Assembly (NCBI GenBank): GCA_017591395.1
Contig: WEDG01005185.1
Location: 1 to 64,000 of the forward strand
Length of the DNA: 64,000 nt
Source of the DNA: Schistocephalus solidus
Taxonomy: Eukaryota > Platyhelminthes > Cestoda > Diphyllobothriidea > Diphyllobothriidae
Direction of reading: 5' to 3'
A model generated the notes under the pieces. It made no database searches and was not told the DNA's origin. It saw nothing but the letters and a program-made list of their open reading frames with translations. The translations under genes were made by a program, and so were the position numbers. This document shows positions 9,868-21,434 of this stretch, one piece after another (the first letter of the stretch is position 1; each line of letters begins with the position of its first letter).

Positions 9868-11549
9868 TTCATTTCAGTGTATTTGGGGAAAATAGGCTTA
9901 CGCCTTTGAAATCCCTATTTGTTGCATAAACAATTGCAAGAATAAGAAGCAATGTAAATAAGTTTACAGTCAAGTGAATGCAGGCAGATTTACGTGGTAC
10001 ACTGATATTGTTAAGGTTAAGTAGTCACATAGTCTTCGTGGTGCTGCAACATATGTATGTCAAGTCGACGTTTGAATGTATCAACAGACTGCGACATTAC
10101 AATCGCCTCAGGTAGGTTATTCCACGGTTCCACGACACGGTTGTTGAAAAAATATTTCCACACATCCATATCTTACTTATGGAACACGTAGTTTGAATGG
10201 ATGTCCTCGGAGATTATTCGTAGTGGCCAGTTGGAAAAGGTCATCACAAAGGAGGACACAATCAAAGCCACGCAAGATACGGGAGGTTTGTGTCGAGTCT
10301 CCGTGCAATTGCCTTTAACTCAGAGCATAGAGCTTTAGGTTATTTAGGTGGATCTCATATGGCAGTTCACCTTGCCATTGTGGCTCGCCGCTGCACGCTT
10401 TCGAGCAGGTTGTAGTCCTGCTGGGTCCGTGGTCACCAAACGTGGATCGCATATACAAGACGTGGCCTTACGAACGTACCAAAAACTTTAAACAAGCAGT
10501 CTTCATTGAAAACTTTTAATGCCATCTTGATAGCGTACAGCATTGAAATGGCGGATTAAGCCGCCTTGCAGCATTACGTATAAGGCTTCAGGTTGTTTGT
10601 CATCCAAACGTCGAGATTCTTATGTGTTTCTTCTTCTTGGAGTGGCATACCGTTCAAATAGTAGGTTCGCATATCAGTGACCTGATTCCGTTTTACAGAC
10701 GTTGCAGGGCGCATTTTTTTGAGTTGGAGGATAAGATCGAGCTGCGGGACCACTCGTCCAAACAACGAATATTTTCTTGGAAATTGTCTCCATCGGCAGC
10801 ATTGTGGATAACTTTCCAGATTTTTATATCGTCCGCAAACATAGCAAAGTCACAGTCCAATTCCTGTACACAATCATTAATGAACAAGATAAATAGGATC
10901 GGCCCGAGCACTGAAACTTGTAGGACTCTACTCTCGATGACTGTGTGCTTTGATCACGCTCCGACTACACAGACCACTTGGGAACGACCAAAGAGAAAAT
11001 GCTGGATCCACGTAAGAAGTTTGCGTCCAATACCCAACATCTTGAACTTGTAAAGGAGACGCTGGTGCAGAACACTATCGAAGGCCTTCTGGAAATCAGT
11101 TTAGGCCACATGAACAGAGTCTTTTGCATCGATTGCTATTTTCCCAGCTTTGCATCGTATAAATTAAGTTCGTAGCACACGATATTCCCCTACGAAAGCC
11201 GTATTGTGCAGTTAATAAGAGGTTATGGGTTTCTAAATAAATAATTAATTCCTTTTTGAAAACATTCTCGATAACCTTGCAACAGATTGAGGTCAGGCTG
11301 ACCGGCCTGCAGTTTGTAGCAAATGCATGACTACCGCTTTTGAAGCAGTGCAATGTGGGTTTTTTTCCGGTCTGTAGGAAGACCGCCCATATCAAACGAT
11401 TTCTGGCACAGAAAGGATAGTGGTTTGGCCAGCTCTCGAGCAAGTTTGAGTAGCAGACTTGCTGGAATCTCGTCCGAGCAGGGGAGTTTGCTTGCCTTCA
11501 GACTTTTTATTTCTTCAAAGACCACCTCTTCTAAATAATTTATAAACAA
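9868..11549 (-). mobile_element. LINE-B copy 1: CR1/Jockey-type non-LTR element, 3' half with reverse transcriptase
   Basis: Read on the minus strand from 11549. The RT begins with EIKSLKASKLPCSDEIPAS (usually SPGPDEIP), then ATNCRPVSLTSICCKVIE, AQYGFRRGISCATNL, the QKAFDSVLHQ region, SVLGPILFILFINDC and the catalytic FADDIKIW at about 10830-10850. Thumb and C-terminal segments follow (PYEIHLNNLKL, NNLRGHPFKL, FFQQPCRGTVE). The 3' end near 9870 is the AAGCCTATTTTCC..CACTGAA tail shared with the copies at 55640 and 54108. Multiple frames and stops make it non-functional. The endonuclease is missing (5' truncation, usual for this class). Confidence 0.8.
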
Positions 11550-11704
11550 ATTGTATATTTAAGGCCCAGAGGGCCCCATCATTACAAACTGAGTATCATG
11601 GTATAAATAAATACATAGTGGATAATTTCTGCGCTATGTGAGCAGCCATATGAACAGCAGAAATGAGTAGTATGGTAGGCATATCCCATTCTGAACGATT
11701 TGCC
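11550..11704 (-). repeat. Dispersed ORF1 3'-end module (copy at 11.6 kb)
   Basis: On the minus strand it encodes a tail ending MMGPSGP-stop, preceded by YPLCIYLYHDTQF. Related copies are at 17540-17717, 42757-42905, 45143-45290 and 47524-47670; the Gly-Pro ending is kept in all of them. It is the 3' end of a LINE ORF1. Confidence 0.55.
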
Positions 11705-12316
11705 ATTTGTAGAATTTTAGAATTTATTTTTGGTTAGCAGCGGCAAGGCACTGTCTAAACAAATATTTGTAACGAAATAAAGTGATGACCATGTGTGCAG
11801 AGAAAATGAACAAAAACTTAATAATGCAGACAGAACCTGTCCTGTTAGGTCAACAATTAGGGATGATTTGAAATTAATAGTGAACTAGAAAATAAGACAG
11901 TGAAAAAAACTCCTACCTTAAAAATGAATGCGTAGCTAAATAGGCCTTCATTTTGGAATATAAGGTAGGAGAAAATCTGCTTAGGAAAATAAGGTCAGGT
12001 GTAGAGTAGGGTAATACTGCAGTAGCATTTCAGAATGAGATAATGAAACGTCGATATGGCTTGTTCTTGATCCCTTAGGCGTAGGAAACAAAATCTCACG
12101 AAAAAGCGTCAATGAACTTAAGTCCTCAGCATCTTAGGATCCAGAATTGAATTCTGATGAAGGTTGGTATTCAAAGAAACGGCAGCATTTTAGACTGTCG
12201 ACCACCGAATGTGTACCCCCGAATAACTTCATCGTTTGGATGACTGGTGATACAAGGAGACATCATGGTGCATGGGCGACTTGAGGTAGTGAAAATATAG
12301 TTTCAAGATGGTCACT
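11705..12316 (-). repeat. LINE-A 3' untranslated region with conserved hairpin
   Basis: It contains a long inverted repeat at 11898-11982: arms CTCCTACCTTA and TAAGGTAGGAG with inner arms AAAATGAA and TTCATTTT, flanked by AGTGAAAAAAA and AAAATCTGCTT. The stem is kept in the LINE-A copies at 22829-22916 and 57872-57959 despite sequence change. The element ends near 11705 at TTTGGTTAGCAGCGGCAAGG, read on the plus strand. Confidence 0.6.
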
Positions 12317-14300
12317 TTAATTCCCGATGATCCTTTTCTCCGAGTCATGAGGAAAGCTATCGGGAAAATATGAGGAGAATAAAAGGTTAATATAATAAGT
12401 GTTAAGATAAATGTGCAGTCTTCGCTTGAATGCAGGTAGAATAGTAAACGACCTTATTTCAATTGGCAAGTTATTCAAAAGAAAGCTATACATAGAAGCA
12501 AAGAAAAGAGAGCGTTTACGTGTAGAGGATGCAGGGAGAGGTATAATTAGTGCAGAATTTCCTAGGTCATAAGGAAGACTAGTGGTGGTAATAACAGAAA
12601 GCTTGGGGAGAGTTGAGCTATTATTAAGTCGCAAAATGAGACAAAAGCCTGCTTCCAGTCTACTGACCCAAAAAAATTTTTAGCTTCGTTAGCTGGAATT
12701 TGTTGTGTAGTGAGTAGTTGAAAGAGTCGGAAACAGGAGTTTTTTGTGAAATGTCTTTGGACATTTTCAATTTTTGAACGGCCAGACTCACTCATTAAAC
12801 CGAAGAAAGGACGGCAAAATTCAAGAATTGGAAGCACAAACATACAATAAAGTCTTCATTTAATTTAAGGAAGGTAGAAATTATAAGAAATAAAGCTGCA
12901 AATCTAAATCTAGAAATATCGGCGTTAGGCGAAAGATCTAATTTATTGGTGTAGCTTTAGCGCAAGTCCTTGATGGAGGAACATTCAGTCATAAGGCAAC
13001 CTTTAAAAATAACAGGTTGCGGCAGCCTTACAGGCCCAAAACTTATGTAGCGACACTTTTAAGGTGAGAACTCCATCATTCATTTGGAGCTCCACGCCGA
13101 AAGAGCGTCTAAGTCCGAATGAATTTATTGTAGGTATCGTTCGGTCGTAGAGTTAGAGAAGGAATACACGCATTTGAGGTCATCAGCATAAATAAAAGAT
13201 TGAGAATGTTTAATTATCGATGAAATATTATTTATATAAAGATAGAACAAAAAAGTATCTAATACGGTTCCTCGAGGGACACCACTTACAATCGGTGTAG
13301 CACTTGCGTATGAGGAACCACACTAAATCGTTTTCTTTTCGATCATTTAGGTATTGATCTAATAAAGTCAGTAAGGGGACTTTGAGTTCAGCTACATTTC
13401 ATCTATGAGGCACTTTATCGAATGCCTTACTAAGATCAAAATAGATAACTACTACAGATAGATGATAATTACGAAGAGAGGTTAGTTGATTAAGAAAATA
13501 CATGTGGCAGGTTTCCCAAGTGCAGTCCGGTAAAAGCCATGTTAAGAGGAATTCAGAATTTGCTTACTTATGCAAAAATCCGTAATTTGTTTTGCAATTA
13601 TTTTTTCAAAGACTTTAGCAAAAGAGGGCGTTTTATGAACACCGCGATAGTTATGAATGTCAGAGTGGGATCCAGATTTAAAAACGGGTATGTGAAAAGA
13701 AGTTTTCCAATAATCGTGGAAAAAACCGTTTTCGAGAAATACTGAGGATAATTTTCTTAGTAAAGGGGAAAAATCTCTTAACCGTTGAATAAATGAGTTT
13801 GGAATGTCATCAGGTCCAACCGAATTTGAATTTTTTAGGCGAGCTATTTCTCTATGAATACTAGAAGGCGATAAATAATTGGTTGTTAAAAGTGCATTTG
13901 AATTGAAAAGCAGGGGAATTGAGGGAGTGAGGCTAGTTTCAGTGGTAAAGTGGTTGGCAAAAACGAATTTGACAATTCTGCTTTGCCTAAATCCTCTATA
14001 ACGAATTTTTTGTTGCAGTCGAGTAAAGGCGAAGTTACATTCAGACGCTTAGCTGATGACCGAAAATGGAAGACTTGAGCAACAGATTTGGATTAATTGG
14101 CATCAATTAGTGCCCGACACTCCCTATGCTTAGCTCGCGCGAGCCTAATTTTGGATGCATATTCAAATATTTGTGCACTCTTTAAGTGAACTGACAAAGA
14201 GCTTTTAGGTGGATCGTAAAGTTGCTTTCGTAAATTTTTAAGTTTGCTTTTGAGGAAATGTGGAACAGTAGAAGAAGCTTTATTTGTATTGAAAAGCTTA
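12317..14300 (-). pseudogene. LINE-A copy 1 reverse transcriptase and C-terminal region
   Basis: Heavily decayed. Recognisable on the minus strand are IYFDLSKAFDKVPH (about 13410-13450), a frameshifted RGTVLDTF block near 13270, a FIYADDL-like site near 13190, and the C-terminal MFVLPILEFCRPFFGLMSE with SGRSKIENVQRHFTK (12843-12750), matching the thumb of related LINEs (KIESVQHFFTK in LINE-C). The end of the frame near 12317 matches 22940-23310 and 26260-26460. Confidence 0.6.
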
Positions 14301-14581
14301 AACGGTATAAAAGCCTGGATTTTTTTGTAAGGCTCTGCAATAGCTCACGGAAAACGTTTGGGATCGTTGATTGAAAATATGCTATGCTGATCTAGAGTGC
14401 ATACGAAATTATTTATTAATTCATGGTTTATTTTAGCAAAGTGGAGGTTATTGCATTTAACCTCAGGCTTCGTAAGAAGTGGGACGGAAAAACAACAGTG
14501 AATTATTGCGTGATAACTTGTGAATAGATCACGATGGAAATTCATAAAGAGAGGGTGGACATCTTTCGTAAAAATTAAATG

Positions 14582-15234
14582 TTAAATGTTGTCATTTATA
14601 GTCACTGAACGGACCAGTTGGGAAATGTTTGAAAAGTTAATAGTATCGACCAATTTCTGGAGTTTTAGCGGAGACGACTTTGCCTGCCTGTCAATTTCTG
14701 GCGGATTATAATCGCCTACGATTATTTTGAGATCAAATTGAGTCGCTGCATTTTCTTCAAATAGTTCACAGAGCTCTCTTTCATTGGCAGAATGAGACGG
14801 AGGATTATAAACACATTCAATCACCGATTTTTTACTGTGCGAGAGGATGAATGGAACAAAGCATAGATTTCCAGTAAAGGACGAAATGCTCAGCTGAAAA
14901 GGGAAATGTACAAAGGATGACTTAATATAAAGGAGGCAACCACCGCCAGGATTTTTTAGCGCAGTCTTGTCGGTACAAATTGAAATTATCTACAGCAAGC
15001 GTCGAGTCAGAAATAAGAGTGAGCCCAAGATTCAGTGATGCACAGCACATCTGGATCAAGCTCAAAGGCTACTGTTCTATGCTCAGCCATCTTATTTACA
15101 ATTGATCTCGCATGGAGTGAAACAATGCTGAGCATATTCCTGAGCTGCAGGTTACACTCATCAGTATTTATAAAAAAGGAAGATTTGGTGGCTGGCAGGA
15201 AAAGTTGAGAGAAGAAACAGAAGGTGGGAAACAA
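14582..15234 (-). pseudogene. LINE-A copy 1 APE-type endonuclease
   Basis: The APE endonuclease of non-LTR elements nicks target DNA to prime reverse transcription. Motifs seen are SLHARSIVNKM (about 15095-15130), DVLCITESWAH with the catalytic Glu (15010-15045), ECVYNPPSHS (14790-14820, usually YRPP) and IIVGDYNPPEID (14690-14730, usually GDFN). A stop after HSYF and frame changes break it. Confidence 0.65.
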
Positions 15235-15636
15235 AATTGCTCTGGTCTACAATTTGTCGAAATGTTACTGTTAAAAGAACTGAGATTATTGTACAACGGT
15301 GGAGTTGGATGGAAACCATTGAAGGGAAGGCTATATTGTGGCGTGATAAAGATAGGGGGTAGCATAGAAATGTGATTTTGAAGGACGTTAGCATGAATTG
15401 GCGGAAAACGTGCATTTAAAAAAGGAATAAATGATTTCGAAAAACTGTTAAAATAATTCGGAGACTTCATTACTTGGGGATTTCGGACACTTTTTGGGTT
15501 GGGAAAGATGCTAAGGTGAGCGTTTGCAGCTGTTGTAGATGCTAAGGTGTAAGCAAGTTTCCCATCAGTAATAACGTAACTGATTTTAACGCCTGGCTTA
15601 ACAAAATGACTCAGATTTACTGGGGTTATCTTGGAT

Positions 15637-16378
15637 TTACTGGATTTGACAGATATAGCAGGCGTTGTTTGCTAAAAGGGAAAAGAAGTGCGTTGACACG
15701 ATTTCACTCGAACCAGGAACGAGTTGAACGGCTGAAGATTCAAATGGAATCGAAATTCCTGTTGATCCGGAGGGCCGTGTGCTTGCATTAGCTAGAGGAC
15801 CAACCACTGAGAAAACTTTTGGCATTTTAGATGTAGACCTAGGCTTCTCGTTTGCTAATGACGTTGAGACCCGACGTTCCATTGTGGTTTTATCTCTACA
15901 TATAAACAGCTTGTTTTTCTTCAAATATTGAGCTTCGTGCTCATGCTTAGAAAAAATAATGTCCATTTCAATCGCCACAAATTGTTTGACCACAACTGGT
16001 TGGTTTTTGCTTTGAGAAGACAACCTTTTAGCTTCCGAGACTTTAAAGTAAAAGCCACATGAGTAAAGGAAATGAAATGCGACGTCCAGGGGGATTTTTC
16101 TCTTAGGAACGTTTTTTAAATAAAGTTTAAACTTCTTTTATGTCGGTTATATGACGCAGTTCTTACCATGTTTATAAATTGCTCAAGTTTCTCGCATTGA
16201 TAAGAAGTGAGTGAAGACAAATTTCCGTCAAAAATGGTACCAAGGCTCGTGAAGAGAGAACCATATTTAGACATAAAATGGCATCAAGGTCTAATTTCTT
16301 CATTTTTACGGTGGGTTGATCTCGTGGGAGTTTAACGCTAAGAGGACATTTGCATCTAAGCGCTGACTGAGGTTTCAT
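15637..16378 (-). pseudogene. LINE-A copy 1 ORF1 remnant
   Basis: The frame 16023-15637 (128 codons) contains EMDIIFSKHEHEAQYLKKNK, LFICRDKTTMERRV and GSTGISIPFESSAV. The same text occurs on the plus strand at 50984-51290. A further open stretch at 16378-16172 lies upstream. No RRM or zinc-knuckle motif is visible, so the ORF1 assignment rests on its position before the endonuclease and on conservation between the two copies. Confidence 0.5.
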
Positions 16379-16430
16379 ACTGATTTTAAAATATCAGTAT
16401 TTTTCAAATCGATAATGCGAAATGAAAATT

Positions 16431-16793
16431 GCCGCTAGTGGCGTTATGCGGAATAAAATATGTTATATTTGAAATTTATGTTTTAAGCAAAGCACTGCAA
16501 GCAAACACTTGCTAGGTAACGAGTTAATACTGAAAATAGAATTAGCGAAGATGCTATGCAGGATGAAAAAATTTTATTTACTGGTACAGCAACAACTGCA
16601 AACTAATTTTCGCTGGAAATGAGGTACACTTACAAAATTTCAACTTTATTTCTATAATAAATCTTTAGATTCCATCATTTTAAGTAAATCTGTGAGAACG
16701 TTAATGACGCTTTGTAGGTTGAAACAGTTTAAAACAGTATATTTCTCCCTATAGTCAATAATCTTTGAAATATACAGTGCAATAGGAAAGAAA
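16431..16793. other. Unassigned A/T-rich DNA
   Basis: No recognised feature. A minus-strand open stretch of 63 codons (16652-16843) shows no motif and runs into the duplicated block that starts at 16794. Confidence 0.3.
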
Positions 16794-17110
16794 CAGTAAA
16801 AATCTCCTACGGTTAAATCGGAGCGGAGTTCGGAGAGCTCCAATTTAAAAAAAATGAGGAGAAAAATCTGCTTCTCTAAATTTTTTTAGCTAGAGTTGAT
16901 GGGATTGGTACGATTCAATGGGATTGTGCTGTGATACTGCTGACAATGTATGAGGGTTCAGAAGGCTCCTTTTCGAAGGACAGATAATATAACAGTCAGA
17001 GCTACTGTTTATAACCACCGTGGCGGTGCGAGAGGAGGAACTCATCGTAGACAACATGGTCATAATGAAGAGGGAAAATTAGAGGTCACGAGATCATCAC
17101 AGAGAAGCGA
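16794..17110. repeat. Direct duplication, left unit
   Basis: It matches 17750-18060 over its whole length, with blocks AGCTAGAGTTGATGGGATT, ACAGTCAGAGC and AGGTCACGAGATCATC in the same order. It begins with a short version of the AGT-AAAA-CTCCTAC hairpin motif. Neither unit carries a convincing gene. Confidence 0.65.
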
Positions 17111-17501
17111 CCTTGCTGACTGCATAGTCCACCAACAAAGAGGCGAAAACATCAGAACCCACCACCATCATCAACAGATGTCGGAGACCAGCGACAGGGA
17201 TGCAAAATCCGAGGAAAGTATCAAGGTTGTCAAGAGTTGGTGATGAAAGTTGAAAACGTGGAGGCTAAAAAGTGACAGCGAAGATTAGGTCTGCAGAGGA
17301 TAATGGAAACATATTTAGAAACCAAAATAATGTCAAGGAAACTGCCTCAAATATCAGGATTACCTTTTTCAAAATCCAAAATTTGCGAGTTTAGGAAGCG
17401 AAACAGTCAGTAAGGACTTTATATATTCCAAAGTTAAATGTTTGCGTTATTTAGTTTTGAAAATAGTTAACGTAGATGACAACCTAATTTTGAGTGGAAG
17501 A

Positions 17502-17717
17502 TTATTCCAAATGAAAGCATATATAAATAAACAATAATAAATTGTAAATTAAAGGCCCAGTGGGCCCCATTATTACAAACGTAGTATCGTTGTATAAATA
17601 AATAAAAATAGGATAATTGCTTACTATGCGAGCAGCCATATGAACATCAGAAATGAGTAGTGTGGTAGGCACATCCGATTCAGAACGATTTGCAATTTTA
17701 AAAACAATAGTCAACAA
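17502..17717 (-). pseudogene. LINE ORF1 C-terminal fragment
   Basis: The 71-codon minus-strand frame reads MLTIVFKIANRSESDVPTTL, LLISDVHMAARI and then GPTGP. It is the least damaged example of the dispersed ORF1 3' module (others at 11550, 42757, 45143 and 47524). It lies between the two units of the direct duplication. Confidence 0.5.
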
Positions 17718-17749
17718 TCTTTGGAATATATGGTAAACTAAAAAAGAAG

Positions 17750-18060
17750 CAGTAAAAACTCCTACGGTTAAATCGTGGGCGGAGTTCGGCGAGCTGCCAA
17801 TTTAAAAAATATGAGAAAAAACTGCTTCTATAAAAATTAATAGCTAGAGTTGATGGGATTTGTACGATGCAATGGGCCCGTATTGTGATGTTGCTGACAA
17901 CGTATGAGGGTTCTGAATTTTCCTTGTCGGATGAGGGATAATATAACAGTCAGAGCTTCTGTTTATAACCACCATGGAGAGGAAAGAGGCGGAACTTATC
18001 GTAAACAACATGGTCGAAACGAAGAAAGGAAAGTCGAGGTCACGAGATCATCCCCGAGAT
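17750..18060. repeat. Direct duplication, right unit
   Basis: Second unit of the pair starting at 16794, offset by about 950 bp and diverged by substitutions and small indels. It also begins with the A-rich hairpin motif (17750-17828). Confidence 0.65.
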
Positions 18061-18530
18061 TTATTAATTTATTGCTAGGATACAGGCCAGTTCAAATGGG
18101 ATATACAGTAGGGGGTCGAGCTGACAGTGAAAAAAACTCCTAATCGTTCTTTAAAGTGTTTTCAGGAGAAAAAACTGCAGCTTATTGAACGGATTAAAGT
18201 TCAGGACAGGGAAGTGTTGACACAAGTGCACGGTGCAGTACTTCCGTTTAAGTGTTGTGGATCTGGTATTCTGTACAAGCAGCAGGTATGCCGGCGAACA
18301 GCTGCTCGCTGTCGACGGAGAAATAACCCGATAACGGACTGCAAACCCAGCAATATTGCCTTCAGCATGAAGTCCGGCACCGGATTCAGAGTCCGTGGAC
18401 GCCATCAGAACGGAAGAGAGCTTCCAGAGAATCAGCAACCACAATTTGTGGAAGGTGTCCTGAATGTAAAAAAACTAGTGACAGCTCTCGAAAATAAAGG
18501 ATATTTTTGCTGAATTTTGATAATTCTGGG
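18061..18530. other. Unassigned segment with a 128-codon open frame
   Basis: A plus-strand frame at 18127-18513 is open for 128 codons but has no recognisable domain and starts inside an A-rich hairpin motif (18125-18179, arms CTCCT and AGGAG). I do not claim it as a gene. The right edge joins the 3' end of the minus-strand LINE-C. Confidence 0.3.
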
Positions 18531-18618
18531 TAGTTTATTCCAGATTGCTATGGCGTTTAGTGAAAAAAACTGACGGTATCAAACGGTACGTACCAAAGGA
18601 AGAAATAAGAGTACATCT

Positions 18619-20368
18619 CTATGATTGGGTGCGCCGATAGTAGTCGAGCTGCCTTAGGGATGTAAGGGGGTTAAAGGTAAAACTGTTTAAAGGTTTAAAC
18701 AGTAAAGATAGTCCTTTCTGTAATCTGCGAAGCCACAACAGGTCAAGACTTGCAAGCTCACAACGTTGTTGGTAGGACAAGTTTCTGTGCTCTAAAGTCA
18801 AAACTGTTTTAGTAAAAAAATGCTGGACTGATTCTATCTTCCTCCGTTCACTCGCGTGCAGAAGTTTAAATGGAACTAAGCAGTATTCCAAACTAGGTCT
18901 GACATATATTTTATAAACGCTGGTCCTAATTTTGACAGTTTTAAAATGTCTGAGAATAAACCCAATGTTTTGGCATGCTTTCGAGACAATCAGGGCACAG
19001 TGCTCTGACAGATTCAGACTACTAGAATATGATATGCCCAGATCCTTTATAACCCCGGGCACATTAAGGTCATGACCGTCTATGCTTAGATGAGGCTGAT
19101 GGTTGTCACCACTAACCATAACGGAGCACTTGTGCCAAGAAAGCGAAAGGCACCATGTGCGACACCACTGAGCGAAGGCTTGAATATCCTTTTTTAAGAG
19201 CTCAAGTAAGATTTGGCGATCGGCCGGTTTATATCGATAGGCAACTTTTAAATCATCAGCATTCATAAAGGTCCTACCATACTGAAAACAATCAGAAACA
19301 TCGTTCACAAAAATGCAAAATAGAAGTGGGCCGAGTACGCTTCCCTGAATAACTCCACTCCTCCGGTGCGTGGGGTTGGAGATAACATCGGAAATTTTAA
19401 CTCGCTGTGCACGAGCATTCAAATAGGAGGATATTAGGTTCAGAATCTTATTACCTATACCGAAGGAGGTAAGTTTTCAGCAGGAGGAGATCATGGTCAA
19501 CACGATCAAAGGCTTTCGTGAAGTCGAAATAATAGGTGAAGATTACAAAACCTTTATCTCTAGATTGTAGCACATGATCTAAGTAAGAGAGCTGGCAGGT
19601 GTCACACGATCGTTTTTCGAGAAACCCATGCTGAGCCGCATTAAGTAGGTTATTTTCTGTTAGGTGACGCATCAGCTTGTCTTTAATCAAGGTTTCTAAG
19701 ACCTTCGAGGCTGCTGGCAGTGTATTTATTGGCCTAAAGTCGTCGAATGACGTAGCTAGGCCGTGTTGGGGTAAAGGCAGAATGTGTGATTCCTTCCATA
19801 AATTAGGGAAGGTTTCACTTTCAAGAGCAAGATTAACTATCTTTTACAGAAGTGACGGAATTATATCAGTTGCATCCGCCTTTAGAACGCTGACCGGGAC
19901 GCCATCTGGTCCTGGACTGTAAGATTGACGAGAACGCCGAATGGCTACAGTCACGTCCCATAGGGTTAAGGTTATGTTTTCGAGAACGTTACTGGTCCAA
20001 ACCCGGATGTTTGGAAAGGGGGTAACTGAATGTTTACTAAAAAATCTAGACAAGAACGCATTGAAGCCATCAGCCGTCAACTTAGCGTCAGCTATATGGT
20101 TTCCAAAAGCGTCTTGAAGTACAGGGTACTGAGTTTTTCTCTGCACTTTTACTCTGCAAGAAAAGATTTTTGCAACATTTATTGAAGGGATTTTGGCAAA
20201 GTTTCTCTCTTCAGCTAGTCGTTTTTTGTCAGAGAGCCTCTTAGACTTTTCAAATATTTGTTGGATCAAGGGCAGGACGGAAGTGTCGTTTAAGTAACTG
20301 AAAACGACGCGAGAGTCTACGCAGTCTACGGTGGAAAGATAAAGGGAGGTAGACTTCATCCTTGACAT
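18619..20368 (-). pseudogene. LINE-C copy 1 reverse transcriptase and C-terminal region
   Basis: Frames in order: 20368-19844 (SYSPGPDGVPVSVLKADATD), a stop near 19843, 19690-19451 (AAQHGFLEKRSCDTCQLSYL and FDFTKAFDRVDHDLLL), a frameshift, then 19422-18619, an undamaged 267-codon run. The last contains RRSGVIQGSVLGPLLFCIF, the catalytic motif read as FMNADDLKVAY (normally YADD), YVRPSLEYCLVPF, KIESVQHFFTK and a tail ending at a TGA/TAG cluster near 18619. The Tyr-to-Asn change at the YADD site (near 19259-19275) would cripple catalysis. The 63.9-kb copy has YADD. Confidence 0.8.
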
Positions 20369-20592
20369 AAATTATTTTTCTTACGGGGAACAAAAATAAG
20401 AAATTAGTGGACCTGGAACTTGGTATAATATATCAGTACAAACATTCACATCCAAGCATAGAAAAAATTTAGTCCAATCATGGGAATAAAGATGTGTTAG
20501 TAATTCCCCCATATTTGCTGATCGGAAATCATGGAAAAAACTATATTTTTTTGAAAACGTTTCATCAGCCTCGGTTTCTAGTGAAGAAAGAA

Positions 20593-21288
20593 CTATAGCA
20601 TGGTCTGAACTCCCAAGTGGGTCTTAAGGTGAAACTGACAATGGCTGACATCTCTGCAGAAAATGAGATCAAGTATGTTTGATCCTCGGGTGGGTAAATC
20701 AACTACCTGTTCCCACATGCCAGTATCTATGGCCTCAAGGAAGTTTTCGAACTTTGCAGGACCGGAAGGTGGAAACCAATGAACTTCACGAAGATTGAAG
20801 TCACCTGCAATCAAACAGTACTTCAGATATAGGTCAACTGCGGCATGAAATGCCTGTGAGAGACGAAGATCGTAATCCTCGCTTGCGTTTGGGGGGCGAT
20901 AGACACAACCAACGAGTAAAGAGTAGTTATCTTTTAGAACTACTCGGAGCCAACAGCTCTCTTCTACTGCGGTTAATTGTGGATAATCCAACGGCAGAAA
21001 CGTAAGTGGCTGCATAATATAGATGCAGCTTCCTCTGCCACGGCCCTCGTGTCGATCATTACGAATATACCCATACCCTGGAGTATTGAGTTCAGAGTCG
21101 GATACATAGGGTGTTGCCCATGTCTCTGTAATTATTACAATGTCAAGGCGGTGGATGAAAACCAGAGTCTGGAGCAAAGTCATATAATTAAGCAGAGATC
21201 TGGCATTTAACACGAATAATTTAAGCGGGCAGGTTTTTGGTTTCTGAAAAGGGACAGTTAGGCTGTCAGAGTGACTGCCTTCGGCCAA
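20593..21288 (-). pseudogene. LINE-C copy 1 APE-type endonuclease
   Basis: A 231-codon open stretch with LFVLNARSLLNYM (N-terminal Asn), DIVIITETWATP (catalytic Glu), GRGRGSCIYI, LLVGCVYRPPNASEDYD, CLIAGDFNLREVHWF (Asp/Asn site) and VDLPTRGSNILDLIF. A frameshift near 20620 separates it from the following region; after correction a GSSDHAIV block (SDH motif) would follow. All expected catalytic motifs are visible, so this endonuclease looks recently active. Confidence 0.8.
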
Positions 21289-21434
21289 AGAAATGATCTT
21301 TTTACTTGAACTATTTGTCCGTTTCTTATTTGGAGATGTGCCTTGCCATTGGCCCTTCGTGTTTCCAGTTCTATTAGTAACTGTCTCATTTTCATTTGCT
21401 CTTTAAGCCCGTATTCCGATTGAGAAAAAAAAAC

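Larger units (their letters stand above)
11705..16430 (-). mobile_element. LINE-A copy 1: near full-length CR1/Jockey-type non-LTR element
   Basis: Read on the minus strand: ORF1 at 16378-15637, endonuclease at 15234-14582, RT with C-terminal region at 14300-12317 and a 3' untranslated region to 11705. The end carries AAATTCTAAAATTCTA-like repeats. A second copy lies inverted at 50980-58150, split by an LTR element, and 3' fragments lie at 22650-23310 and 26155-26630. Stops and frameshifts are spread throughout. Confidence 0.75.

Noticed and set aside
12150..12185. CTGATGA followed by GAAAC in the LINE-A 3' region (also 23090), resembling a hammerhead ribozyme core
   Set aside because: The bases between the two motifs do not form a stem, and the three copies do not keep pairing; chance is more likely.
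18127..18513. 128-codon plus-strand ORF as a new gene
   Set aside because: It starts in the A-rich hairpin repeat and has no recognisable domain; the opposite strand is equally open (18151-18444).
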